From Xenoacremonium recifei (lineage: Eukaryota; Ascomycota; Sordariomycetes; Hypocreales; Nectriaceae), in assembly GCA_012184525.1 (NCBI GenBank), contig WOFQ01000001.1, forward strand, positions 372,001 to 436,000: a stretch of 64,000 nucleotides of DNA. The letters are read 5' to 3'. Position 1 is the stretch's first letter, and each line of letters opens with the position of its first letter. Shown here in pieces: positions 44,464 to 54,749 of the stretch. The position numbers and the translations under genes are program-made. The notes below the pieces were generated by a model, which did no database searches, was not told where the DNA came from, and saw only the letters and a program-made list of their open reading frames with translations.

Positions 44464-44780
44464 AGAGGGGGAATATACAAAGACGAGATACCCTATGGTG
44501 TTTTGGGAAGCAAAAAGGCTAGCGTTGCGAGTTGGTTCTGCGTCATAGAGGGCATAGACCTGGAAACGATAGATATAGACACGGTGGTATGATTACAAGA
44601 CATTTCAAGTTATCACGAATATAAGGCATAAATATTGGCAAAAGCGAGGGCACGAGTAAATCTCCCCGACCCATTAATTGTTCATTCATCATCGCAGAGT
44701 ATGTTCGTAAAGGGATGTGTACGCCGGTTCTTCTCTCCAACTCCTAATTTCTATGCAAGCAAAGCAAGCAGAGGGCCCGT

Positions 44781-45561
44781 CTAGCTCGAGCCGTTGGTCT
44801 GCTGTTTGGCGGCGTGGCTGTCGTGCTCGTCGATGTCGGTGGCCTCCCAGGGATAGCAGATCCAGACGTCGCCGACGGTCTGGGCGGCCGTGTAGCTGTG
44901 AGCCATCATCTCGTCGGGCAGCTTGCCCTTTTTGGGCTTGTCCTTGTTGTGAAGCACAAAGATGCTGAACTGCGTCTTGGGCGCATCGCCTCCCATGCGC
45001 TGACGCGCCGCCTCAACGTCCTTCTCCAGCTCCTTGACGGCGTACTCCAGCGTCGTCCGCGTGTCGTCCACCTCGTCGACAATCAGCACGCGCTTGCCCA
45101 CCAGGTTCTCCATCTCGCCGAGCGAGGTCAGATCCAGCCACTGCGTGCGCGTGACCTTGGTGCCGGGCTCCTCGACGGGGTCTTCGCCCAGCGACTCGTA
45201 CAGCGAGAGGCCGATGGCCTGGATGGGGATGTTGGGCGAGCCGGGCTTCTTGAGGAACGAGCGCAGGATGCGCGCGGGCACGTAGCCGCCGCCGCCGATG
45301 GCGATCATGAGCTGCGGCTGGTGGTCGGCGAGCAGCTGGTCGGCCGACTGCTGGCACAGCTTGTGGACCTGGGGAGAGGCATTGTCAGTCCGCTTTGACC
45401 CTAAAGTGGTGATGGAGTTGTGTTGGTGTTGTGTTGGTGATGCTATCATAGGACTCCCATCATCGTCACCGCGGGGTAACTTCTCCCAGCGCCTCACGTG
45501 GCGGGGTAACAATTCTGCGCGCACTTACATCGTTGTACGTGACGTAGATCTTCTCAGTCAT
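44781..45561 (-). CDS. xpt1: Xanthine/hypoxanthine phosphoribosyltransferase, Xpt1-like
   Basis: Minus-strand exons are 45561..45529 (MTEKIYVTYND) and 45368..44781, totalling 621 nt and 206 aa, close to the yeast Xpt1 length. The PRPP-binding motif is RVLIVDEVDDTRTTLEYAV, and the purine PRT core is seen in LMIAIGGGGYVPARILRSFL. WICYPWEATDIDEHD near the C-terminus is typical of this cytosolic salvage enzyme. It transfers the phosphoribosyl group of PRPP to xanthine (and possibly hypoxanthine or guanine). The 33-nt first exon is supported by the clean GTAAGT...CCCCAG 160-nt intron and the family-like N-terminus YVTYNDVHKLCQQSA. Confidence 0.93.
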
Positions 45562-46611
45562 TTTGGCGACCAGGTGAAGGAATCAGACACAGAATTGGAT
45601 GGCGAGAGCGTCAGAACGTCACGGGGACTGATGATGGAATCGGATACAGCCCAAGAGGAAAGAAGGAGAAGGGAAGAAAAAGCGAGAGACGCCGCTGATG
45701 AAACGGAATCTTAATGCCCCTCTGAATTTTTTTTTTTCGTCTGCCTGCAGCTGCACCTCAGAGATTCAGCCAAGGCGCGTCGATCCCTGACGTGCCTAAT
45801 TAAGCCTCCACCTTCACCTAACGGGAACCAAACAGGTGCTGGAAAACTGCCCCAAGCATCGTCGGATGCCGCCGAAGCCCAGTGGAGACGCGCTGTAAAA
45901 AGTTCCGGGTATAGGCGGGCCTGGTGCTGAAGACGCACGCACGCCCTTCAGCTGAGAGACGGGATGAGCCGCGAGATGAGTGAGATCGTGCCTGGCATGA
46001 GATGGGCCAATGGTTTGTGCAGTTGATGGAATTGGGGAGATTGGGCGTTTCGATCTCAGTGATTGTGAAACTTCATATCGACGGGTGTAACGACGCGAGC
46101 GTCCTGGACTCATCTCAGATGTAAGCTTTGGTGTCAGTGAAAGGAGAAGCGACAGAATATCACACTGCATTCTTGCTTTTGCTTGTTACCGTGGGAGGTG
46201 AAAATTTTCACACCTGTTTTCTCTTATTTATCACATACGTCTGGCAATTGATTCCTTTTGACCTAGCCACCCGTGGCATACAAAAGTCTGGGCAGAGGTC
46301 GATTATAAGTACTGTAGACGTTCAATGTTCAAAGCCGGCGGGAGTCATGTAATGGTGACTGTGTCCCCCCTTCGATAACCATATCAAACAAGAGACAGGC
46401 AGACAAGAAACACATATCAGAGTGCCAAAGAAACGATCAGTGAATTGATGCTACATCTCGACGACTTTCATCACGCCAACTCAAGCCCATATCCTTCAGT
46501 ACACTTTGCGCTCGTCTCCCTACATCAACCTCACCCCCGATATCTCTCCCACCACCACCTCCAAACACTCCCCCAATCCCAACCACCCTTCCCCTCTACC
46601 CCTACCACTGC
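45562..46611. other. Promoter of the phosphoribosyltransferase gene and spacer
   Basis: The first 300-400 nt are upstream of the minus-strand xpt1-like gene. The remainder is the 3' flank of the gene at 46612..47892. No gene is supported in the small frames at 45814..46170 or 46445..46642. Confidence 0.5.
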
Positions 46612-47892
46612 TTACCGGTGTCGTCGCTCCTCCTTCGGCTGATACCTAAACGCCGAAAAGTCCACCACCCGCTCCCCCTCCGGCTCAGGCACGCGCACAC
46701 GCGGCAAACGGCTCTCCATATCCACAGGCTGCTCGTAGGCAAACGTCGCCGGAGCGTAAACCCCCTGCGTCTGCTGTACTGGCTGCTGAGGTTGCGGCGC
46801 CACCATGGGTGCGTACCAGAATCCTCGAGCCGGCATCATCTGGACAGGCGCTGGCGCGGCGGGCAGGGGCGTTGCCATTCGCGATGCTGCGCGCTGCTGT
46901 TGCTGTTGCTGGTTGCGCAGGGCCTGCTCTTGACGTTGGCGCTGGATCTCCTCGGCAACAGTGGTTTGCACGACGCCGCGGACGGTATTGGGGATGACTT
47001 GTGTCAGTTGTGCCGTGTGGGCATTGAAGGCTGCAGCGAGGGTGTTGGCCAGGGGGTTCGCAACGCCCTGATAGCGCTCTTGGAGGTACAGCTGGAACTT
47101 GGCCTCGTCAGTCTCCGTTCCCGTGTCGACAAATCGTGGGGCCTTGGATGACTGGCTTCTGTCACGGCGCTTGCGTTTGGGTGAGCGGCATGGTGTTTCG
47201 TCCAGCTCCAGCGATTGCTCTTCCATGGACGGGGTGCGAGGGGTGCGAGGGGAAGGGTCGCCCTCACGATCGCGTTGCTGGGCTGGAGTTGGCATGCTTC
47301 CACGGTGGTCGTCGATCTCAATCGATGGCAGGGCGATATCCTGGGGCTTGGCTTGGAAAGTGAAACAGGCTGGCTGAGCTCGTCGCGAAGGGCGGAGTTG
47401 GTACTGCTCGGGTTTCACGTGTGGGCGACCTCGTCCGCGCTGTGTATGCGGTGTGTCGATCTTCGCAGTCACCCGGCTGGATTCTTCCAGCCGCTTTTCT
47501 TCCTCGAGCTTTTCAATAGACTCCAGGACCCAGACGTCCAACCCTCGGTTCAAAACCTCGGACACGAATCTGTCGTTGCGCTTGAATGAAAGGACGTCGT
47601 GTATCGCGAGTATCGCGATGAGGATCTCCAGCGACGGCTTAGAGTTCTTTTGTGCGGTGGCCGCCCAGCCGTAGAAGTTCTTGACCAGGCGGCAGTCTCC
47701 CCAACTCGTCTGCTGGGGGGCTTTCGTGTCGCGGATCAGGTCAGCAACGCGCTGGAACACGTCCGGGAGTCTCGTCTGTAAGTTCGGGATTAAAGAATTG
47801 ACGGCTTCAATAATCTGGGCTTCTCGTGCCGCGGCGGTTGCGTCGTCGTCGGCAACCCTTCGAGGGCGTTTGTCGGAGAAGAAAACGCTCAT
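46612..47892 (-). CDS. Uncharacterised protein with helical N-terminal domain and Gln-rich tail
   Basis: Single exon, 426 aa from the ATG at 47892 (MSVFFSDKRPRR); the frame continues upstream without another ATG. Residues 15-145 look folded and mainly helical: IIEAVNSLIPNLQTRLPDVF, RLVKNFYGWAATAQKN, LEILIAILAIHDVLSFKRND. A Pro/Arg/Ser-rich linker with a basic patch (SPKRKRRDRSQSS) follows, then a helix (ANTLAAAFNAHTAQLTQVIP), a poly-Gln run (RNQQQQQQRAA) and a Pro/Gln-rich segment. The end, RVVDFSAFRYQPKEERRHR, may be a short motif. It is probably nuclear. The family is not recognised. Confidence 0.72.
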   Translation of the reverse strand: MSVFFSDKRPRRVADDDATAAAREAQIIEAVNSLIPNLQTRLPDVFQRVADLIRDTKAPQQTSWGDCRLVKNFYGWAATAQKNSKPSLEILIAILAIHDVLSFKRNDRFVSEVLNRGLDVWVLESIEKLEEEKRLEESSRVTAKIDTPHTQRGRGRPHVKPEQYQLRPSRRAQPACFTFQAKPQDIALPSIEIDDHRGSMPTPAQQRDREGDPSPRTPRTPSMEEQSLELDETPCRSPKRKRRDRSQSSKAPRFVDTGTETDEAKFQLYLQERYQGVANPLANTLAAAFNAHTAQLTQVIPNTVRGVVQTTVAEEIQRQRQEQALRNQQQQQQRAASRMATPLPAAPAPVQMMPARGFWYAPMVAPQPQQPVQQTQGVYAPATFAYEQPVDMESRLPRVRVPEPEGERVVDFSAFRYQPKEERRHR

Positions 47893-49017
47893 CGTGCTCG
47901 AGCCCAAAGGAAATAACTAGGCAGCAGTCAAGTGATTTGTGCGGGGTTGAAAGTGAGGTTGAAGTGAAATGAGGGCAAACTGAAGTTGTTGTGAGATGAA
48001 GGAAGGGGGCTTGCATAAGGGGAGAAAGGAAGAAGACCCGGGAGGTGAAAAGGGCGCCGCCGCCGGAGAGTGTTCCTGCCGGGCGTGAAGCCATCGTGAA
48101 TCACTGCTCGATCATTTCTTAGGGATTGGGATATTGAATAAGGGTCAGCGCCTCAGACCTTGGGTTAGGTATCCTAATGTATAGCATCAAATATGAGACT
48201 TAATCAGGGTTAGGTTGATTGAGGAAGAATCAGTCTGACTTACAAGGGGAAACACATTATCAAGTTATTTGAGAACCCACTTCGAATAACACACTTGTTT
48301 TGACAAGGCGAAGAACCTGTAGTGTACATGTTGGATCTCATTGTCGAATAACTCATCCACGCTTTGATCCCTTTAACTTAATCTTGAGGGAACTTATTCA
48401 CGGACCACAAGATCTTAATCTGGGTTGGATCACAGCTGCATTCATCTACATGCCCACCAGATCTAATTTGCCACGAGCCAGATTGAGAGCGGGAGGAAAC
48501 CTATTCATAGGGATCGTTGTCCCCAGGTACTCTGATCACGGCAGCACACAACTCCACACACCGGAACCCCATCCCAGCTCGAAAATGCATGTACGTCATG
48601 TTGCTGCCGGATGTCCCGCAGCTGCAGCTATGCGCTGATCCCGGGAGCGGAGATCGAATGATACCCCCAAGGGTTCGGCAGCATGGCGTGTAAGTCGCGC
48701 CAAGGAGCCCATGACCTGACAAGTCACAAAAGATCCATTGGCCCAGTGCGTCTGCGGCCCGTTCATTCGTCTCAGAATTACTACTCCGGGGTCTGCACGT
48801 GGTTTGTGGTGTCATCCATCATACAGATATCCCGGGGTGTTGTACTTAAGGCCCGGCCCGGGTTACCCCATATATTAGGTCCCGGCCCCAGCTTTGCGAC
48901 CGGGATTCTGTCTTCCCTTTAAGCACTCGTCTTGCTCACCTGAGTATTTGATTGCTGCTCCCAAGCCTTTTGTCAAAGTGACGCATCCTCGTTGACCACC
49001 GACCACGCCCATCTATT
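47893..49017. other. Spacer of 1.1 kb, no gene seen
   Basis: It contains the promoter of the minus-strand gene ending at 46612 and, near 48830-48900, a GC-rich stretch (GGCCCGGCCCGGG) with CATATATTAG next to it. The latter could be a core promoter for the gene starting near 49018. Small frames at 48300..48815 have no motif. Confidence 0.45.
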
Positions 49018-50097
49018 ATGGTGATTGCTATCCAACCAGCATACGAGAAAAAGGGACACGTCTCCTTCGCGAAGGAGGCTCTTTGTCCACCTTCTAAATA
49101 TGCAGTCACAGTATGTTTACTGCCTCAGCCCCGGCTTTTCTCTATAAGGGGAACTCGTCGCTCGGATCAGACGGATTGTTCTCTGCGATATGCGGCTCTT
49201 GCCAACGAGGACTCCCCATGCAGAAGAAAGCGGAATTCACCAACCAAGCATTAATTGACTTGTGTTCAGAATGTGTTTGCGTTACAGTCGGTACCTGGGG
49301 AACCATCTGTCTTGAAGAGTTACAAGGCCATCCCCAATCTCTTCGAGAGACCCGGGACCTTATTCTTCAAACATCTCCTGATGCTCCAATGCTGGTATCC
49401 AAGCTCTCAGAGAAAGCAAATTACAAATATGAAACAGAGCGCATCGACTCCGCTATGCACCTGCGACCCGCAGAGGCCTGCTGTTTCACGATGCGCAGTT
49501 CACGACTCCTCGCTCGCCTTGGACCTTGACAGACCACGTCGTCGCTATGCGGAGATTGACCAACAACCGATGGCAAAAGAACTGGGGGATCCATTTGTCT
49601 TTGACAGGGTCTCAGAGAAGTATTGCGACCGAAATGACCTGCTCCCTCATACCATGAGGATCCCCGGTTCCGACCCTCAGCTTCGCTCTGATATCGAGAG
49701 AGCCTTGAAATACATCCGCGGTACACGCCTCGAGATCGATGCGATCGACATTACAAACCATTCTGCCCGCTACGATATCGATCGTCTTGTCAACGAGGCC
49801 GCTAACGTCAAGTATCGCACCAACTTCCGAATCCAGCGCAACTACGACACCAGGGCTGAGGGATGCCACGTTAGCTTCGAAAAGCCGTCGCGCCAGTCAT
49901 CTCAAATCCCCCTATGCGATATCAAAAAGAAACAAAAGGGGCGTCGCAGGACTGCCCTGCTTGAGCATGCCCGGAGCCTCCGACGAGACTCTCAGCGACA
50001 GCTGGATATGCTAGAGGAGGCTATGAAGGAGCTCATTGCACGAAGCATCGAGGTCTTGGATATGTGCAACCGTGAATCTCCAGCGACTGAAAAGTAA
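49018..50097 (+). CDS. Spliced hypothetical gene, exon structure uncertain
   Basis: Coding potential continues in two frames. A first exon starts MVIAIQPAYEKKGHVSFAKE and could end at a GTATGT donor at 49111. A middle part in another frame contains two CxxC-like pairs (ICGSCQRG, LCSECVCV). The last part, ending at 50097, is polar and basic (DPFVFDRVSEKYCDRND, ALKYIRGTRLEIDAIDITNH). A 38-nt intron (49111..49148) would join the first two parts but is short for this genome. The join between the second and third parts is not resolved; a candidate donor is GTATCC at 49394. CxxC pairs hint at zinc binding. No family is recognised, and it may be a broken gene. Confidence 0.4.
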
Positions 50098-51408
50098 GAT
50101 AGTGTGCCATTGCGTTTGCTTGAGTGTGTAACAAAACAAAGGCGTTTGGACGGGTCGGCATTCTGCTTCGGTTGGCATTTTGACGTTTGACTGGATGCTC
50201 CAGGTATTCTTCATATGGTTGTGCTTTTGACGTAACAAAGTATTGGACAACAATGTAGCAAGTCATTCCCATCTCATGGCCTCCGTTGTTACTCGTAAAA
50301 GTCAAGATAGAAACTATCCTTGATTTATATGTCCCCTTTTGAATTGCCCTTCGAGGAGGAATCACCATATTCTTTGCACTGAGGTTCGCCATAGATGTCG
50401 ACCCCAGACCGCTGTGTTCCATAAGACGTAGTTTATAAGCTTGAATAAATCTTACTATCTTCTTTCTGTTCTCTTTTACTCATCACTTTTGCTCCTATGT
50501 CTCGTTTGTCGACTTATAAACAACAGTAGTACATTGGCTGGGGTAGATTTCGTTGAGTAGGACTTGGAAAGACTGCCATGATTTTCGCCCCGCGTAACTC
50601 TCTTCCTATAGCCAACATTACATGCCACATAATCTAGCAAGTCAAGGATTTCATATGCCACGGCTGCCTGGCCTATTGCGAATGACTTGTTGGCTGTGAG
50701 CCCCCGCTGTAGCTCGTATTCAGCATCCACTCAAAGTGAATGCTCGTCATCTTCCCAATGACGTCTGATCTGAGCAACTCAAAGATCTTTGTATATACGC
50801 AGAAGTTGGTTGATGTTTCTGAGGAAGGTAGTAAACTTCAGAAGTTTGAGGTTGTCCCAAACTAATGCTCATCGATGTCGACTTCTGCTGCCAAGGACAT
50901 CAAGCATGGGTGAATCGAGCGTGACTACTTTAAAAGCGGCACGACGGCCTGGCCTGGCACCATTAGAGTTTTCATCCCCGGTCATCGAGGCCCAGACTTG
51001 CCCTATATAGGTAGTTAGGAATTGCGCTGATTCGTTGCTGAGCTTACGACAGGTCTAGATGCTTTGGCGGTGCTTTTGTCATTGCGGCATTTACCGATCG
51101 CGTGTCCGTGTCGCTGCGTCCGGAACAGCAACCGGGCGGAGCCAGTGTCCCGTATAGGTAGTTGGTTAGGGATTATGGCAATTTATTGCCGATTTCACGA
51201 GGCGTCAGATATTTATACGTCCATACCCAGTACAAGATGCCTAGTTGGGATCTACGCAGATCATTTTATGCATATATATTGGTCGAAGCCCGTCCGGAAC
51301 TGCATCCTGAACTTAGATTATGACCTGATCTGTCAACTCTTTAAAAGCACATGCAACGAAAGAAAGAACTAACACGAAAAGAAAATTCGTCGCTGAAGTT
51401 GAAACGTG

Positions 51409-51416
51409 TATAAAAG
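51409..51416 (+). promoter_or_regulatory. TATA box of the secreted-protein gene
   Basis: TATAAAAG lies about 250 nt before the ATG at 51656, with a CT-rich leader following. The spacing is reasonable once the leader intron is removed. Confidence 0.55.
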
Positions 51417-51500
51417 GGTCCTCGTGTCGCAGCATATCACCACGCCTTGTTCTTCTCAACCCTCTCAAGCCAAGGCTTCGGAGTTCACCTCAGCTAATAG

Positions 51501-51560
51501 GTACGCGATATATTTTCCCGAAGAATTCTGTTGATGCAACGAGCTGATAACTCTCAATAG
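51501..51560 (+). other. Probable intron in the 5' leader
   Basis: GTACGC at 51501 pairs with CAATAG ending at 51560, and a branch-point-like CTGATAAC sits 17 nt before the acceptor. The 60-nt length is normal for this genome. It would remove sequence between the TATA box and the coding region. Confidence 0.5.
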
Positions 51561-51655
51561 CCGTCCTTGCCACACCACCTGAATTGCCATTTGACCATGG
51601 GGCCTTTGGTTTCGATCTCTCTCGTAATTCTTTGGATCAGTACAGCATCGGCAGC

Positions 51656-52207
51656 ATGCGGATTTCTAGCTTTACCTGCCTACTTGCAGGTCTCGGCCAT
51701 GGCGCTATCCTTGCTGACGCTGGGGCTATACCGCGAGGAGAGATAGAGAGTGTCTCTTTTGTCAACACCAACTCGAACTCCACAGATATGATTCAGCCAG
51801 TGTCATTTCGCAAAATTGACTGGAAGGTGATCAGGGGAGGGCTCAAGGTCGGTCGAGACGTCGTCGTCGTGGCATCCGGGGCGACTGTGGCTATTGGGAC
51901 CATTCTCGGGTGGATTCAGGGTGACAGCAACAAGAACTCATGTAGTCCTATCGGGGGAAGCGGCCAGTCAAACGACGGCAAGCAGAAGTATCGTTTCAAG
52001 TACTGGGTGACAACCACCGGGAAGAATTGCGATACTACTGCTCAGACAAAGACGGTGGCTGCGGCTCTGGATGATGCGTGGGATCAGGTGCACAAGTATA
52101 ACTATGATTGGGCGTGTATTGAGTTGAGCCATGGAGGAACTTGGCATGGACATCTTGCAGTTGCTACCGAGGCTTCGGGAATGGACGTCAACACAATGTG
52201 CAACTAG
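51656..52207 (+). CDS. Secreted cysteine-containing protein with an internal hydrophobic helix
   Basis: The first in-frame ATG gives 183 aa. Residues 1-22 (MRISSFTCLLAGLGHGAILA) form a signal peptide. A polar segment follows, then a hydrophobic stretch (DVVVVASGATVAIGTILGWI) that is too weak to be a clear anchor. The C-terminal 80 residues are compact, with four cysteines in a pattern seen in small secreted fungal proteins: one before IGGSGQSND, one in KNCDTT, one in WACIEL and one three residues before the end (blocks FKYWVTTTGKNCDT and YDWACIELSHGGTWHGHLAV). I have seen similar architecture in killer-toxin-like secreted proteins, but cannot assign a family, so this stays tentative. Another ATG in a different frame (51597, ACCATGG) lies upstream. 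Confidence 0.65.
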   Translation: MRISSFTCLLAGLGHGAILADAGAIPRGEIESVSFVNTNSNSTDMIQPVSFRKIDWKVIRGGLKVGRDVVVVASGATVAIGTILGWIQGDSNKNSCSPIGGSGQSNDGKQKYRFKYWVTTTGKNCDTTAQTKTVAAALDDAWDQVHKYNYDWACIELSHGGTWHGHLAVATEASGMDVNTMCN

Positions 52208-53428
52208 AAGGAGAAAACAATAATTATATTGCCCTCCTTAAAATTGGCGATTAGAGTCCTGGTCCAGTTTGTATTCCCTTGATTGGCCTGGCGGCCGATT
52301 TGTTGACGGTTTAGAAGTGGCGATTTCAAGCTTCGGCCCTTGAGTCCGTCTTTCGGCACGACGATCCCCGAAGATATTTGGCTCAGCCCTCTGCTCCCGC
52401 TTATAATTTTAAATTTAGCCCATTTACTCAGTCGCTGTCACAGCAAGCCTTCTTGGTCTGCCCCTTAGCGAATCCCTACGCTTTTGTTATAACACCCAGC
52501 TTCGATGTCAAAATGCCGAACATGATCTGGAAATGGCTAGTGTTCGTGGCGGCCAAGATAAAAGGACAATATACCGGCCCCCGCTTCCGACAATCTCCTC
52601 GCTAGTCTAGCTCCTTCGGAAAGTTCTTGATGAGACCACGGTCTGCATGTCCCATCACCCCATGGGGTACTCCAGAACCTGCGTTATGGAGTTCATAAAC
52701 CTCCACCCGCCTGTATTCGTCGTAGAATTTCCAGTGAATGAAAAGGGATCCACCATAATAAATAGCTATTCACATCGTTGAATCATGCTCTCGAAGTCCC
52801 CAGAAGATAGTCATTGCTCCCAAAGCTGAGAGCCCTTGAACTTCCTGCTTCAAAACCCAAGCATCCCATGAATCCTACAGCTCCAGCTTGAGCTCTTCCC
52901 CGGAAAGGGATCCAGTCTTTAACGGCACTACTTTCGACTAGACGCGCCGGTCCTCATAGACTCAAAACCCACAAGGCCGCAAGACTGGAGCCATGCCTCA
53001 TGCTTTGTCCAAGACAGCCTGCTGCAAAGAAAATCGCTCGCTGGTTCACTTGGCTCGCCCCGACCCTCACTGCCGAGACACGGCCTCTCCGTTAGGAGTC
53101 TTCAAACTAGCTCTAGTATGGAAGTGATGCACCCTCACCGTTCCGATCGTCTGGAGTCGTTGGTCCGAGGAAGTGAACCGGGGGCTTCTCCTGAGCTACT
53201 GAGACTCTTCCGGATTTGTTAGGATTGATATCCATGTTTGTTATGCAAAGATTCGAGTCATGGCTATGGTTCTAGCCCATATACAGGAACCCGGTGCTCG
53301 AGCCCCCTGACAGTCGACGTTCAAATGCGAGTTGGGACCCTGCCTGCCCACTTGAGGATTTTCAAAGTTTCATGCTTCCGATTTCATTCTTTTTGTGCCA
53401 AATATTGATGATTTGAAGGTATTCCGCC
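52208..53428. other. Spacer of 1.2 kb, no gene seen
   Basis: Between 52605 and 53428 hardly any frame longer than 60 codons is open on either strand, so this is clean non-coding sequence. The end is the promoter and short leader of the rhodopsin-domain gene. Nothing else is supported. Confidence 0.55.
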
Positions 53429-54749
53429 ATGGGAGATCGTTCTTTGAGTGTTTACACCTCATTGGGGATCACCTTGAGTCTCGCTACGATAGCACTGGTT
53501 CTTCGACTCGTGGCACGCCGAATCACCAAAGTCAAATACGGCTACGATGACCTCTTGGCCGTGATAGCCTTCGTATGACTTCGTAGCGTGTTGGATCTAT
53601 GAGCCTTGGCTAACATAAGACATCTTAGTGTTGCGCCGTGACTTGGGCAACCTTTGTCCTAATATGTGAGTAGTCTTTCAAGGCATCCAGAACTAAGATT
53701 CTGACATTAAGCGAAGGGACCATTCATTGGCGTCTAGGCCGAACGATCGACGACGTGACCGATGAGGCAATACGCAACGAGATTCTCGAGAAATCACGAT
53801 TCCTGCTCTATTTTGCTGAACTTTTCTACGCATTCTCGCTTGCCTTCGCTAAGTTCGCCATCCTCGCGTTCTACTGGCGATTGTTCAGCTTTTCCAACAT
53901 CAGAATACCAATACAAGTGCTGGTTGTTATGTCAATCATTTGGATAATTCTGCGAACTTTCCTGGCCATCTTCCACTGTGTACCAATCCAAGCGTACTGG
54001 GAGGAGTCAATTAAAAATCCGACATGCAAGATCAATGACGCTAAATTCATCTTTGGATCAGTATTAGCTCATTTCCTCATTGATCTTGCCATCCTCATTC
54101 TGCCCGTGATGCAGGTCCGGCGTCTTCAATTGCGTTTTGGGCAGAAGCTGGCCGTCATTGGTCTCTTCATGTTCGGTATCCTGTAAGCTATTATCTTCGA
54201 ACCCTCGCATACGTATAGGTGGTGATATTAATATTGGAAAGCGTCTGTGTCGCGTCCATTTGTGTACTCGTCGTGGCCCTCAAGTATAATCCGCAAACGA
54301 CCGAGATGCCTTATGATATTACTGACATCATGGTCTGGGGGACTGTAGAAGTCAACTTCGGCATAGTTTCTTGTAAGTTTCGCAACGGATGACTATATAT
54401 CCGAACTCATGCTAAAGCCATCGCAGCCTGTCTCCCGATGCTTCGACCTATTTTCATGAGGCTCCTCCCAGGCTCGATGCTCGATTCAGATGGACACAGC
54501 CAACCTATCAGCAGGCCGAGCGGAGCGATCAAGCTCACAACAATCACCAGGACAAAAGATGCTGACGATACGAGCTCAACACATCAACTCGCAGATCCAG
54601 AGCATGGATCATCTCCTGAGTTCCATTCAGGCCATGGCCCCCAGACAGTGATCAGTGGCCCTCATGACGAATACCCGCCTTCTATGAACAGCGACCTGGG
54701 CGGCATTTATGTTCGGAGCGAGATGATAATGCATGTTGAGAGGGCTTAA
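53429..54749 (+). CDS. Fungal rhodopsin-domain (PTH11-like) integral membrane protein
   Basis: The exons are 53429..53572, 53629..53665, 53717..54182, 54242..54372 and 54427..54749, totalling 1101 nt and 366 aa. Exon 2 is only 37 nt. The start MGDRSLSVYTSLGITLSLAT and VLRLVARRITKVKYGYDDLL are typical of the family, and WRLGRTIDDV follows in the first outer loop. Membrane segments include FLLYFAELFYAFSLAFAKFA, IPIQVLVVMSIIWIILRTFL, FIFGSVLAHFLIDLAILILP and VCVASICVLVVALKY. A hydrophilic C-terminal tail of about 100 residues is rich in Ser, Thr and His. No N-terminal CFEM domain is present. Such proteins are proposed plasma-membrane sensors; the ligand is unknown. Confidence 0.87.

Larger units (their letters stand above)
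50098..51655. other. Spacer of 1.5 kb, ending in the promoter and leader of the secreted-protein gene
   Basis: No gene is supported between 50098 and about 51400. The last 250 nt carry a TATA box and a leader intron listed separately. The small frames seen on both strands have no motif. Confidence 0.45.

Noticed and set aside
44814..45398. A 194-codon plus-strand frame over the phosphoribosyltransferase
   Set aside because: Antisense shadow of the xpt1-like gene; low-complexity Leu/Val/Gly/Arg composition.
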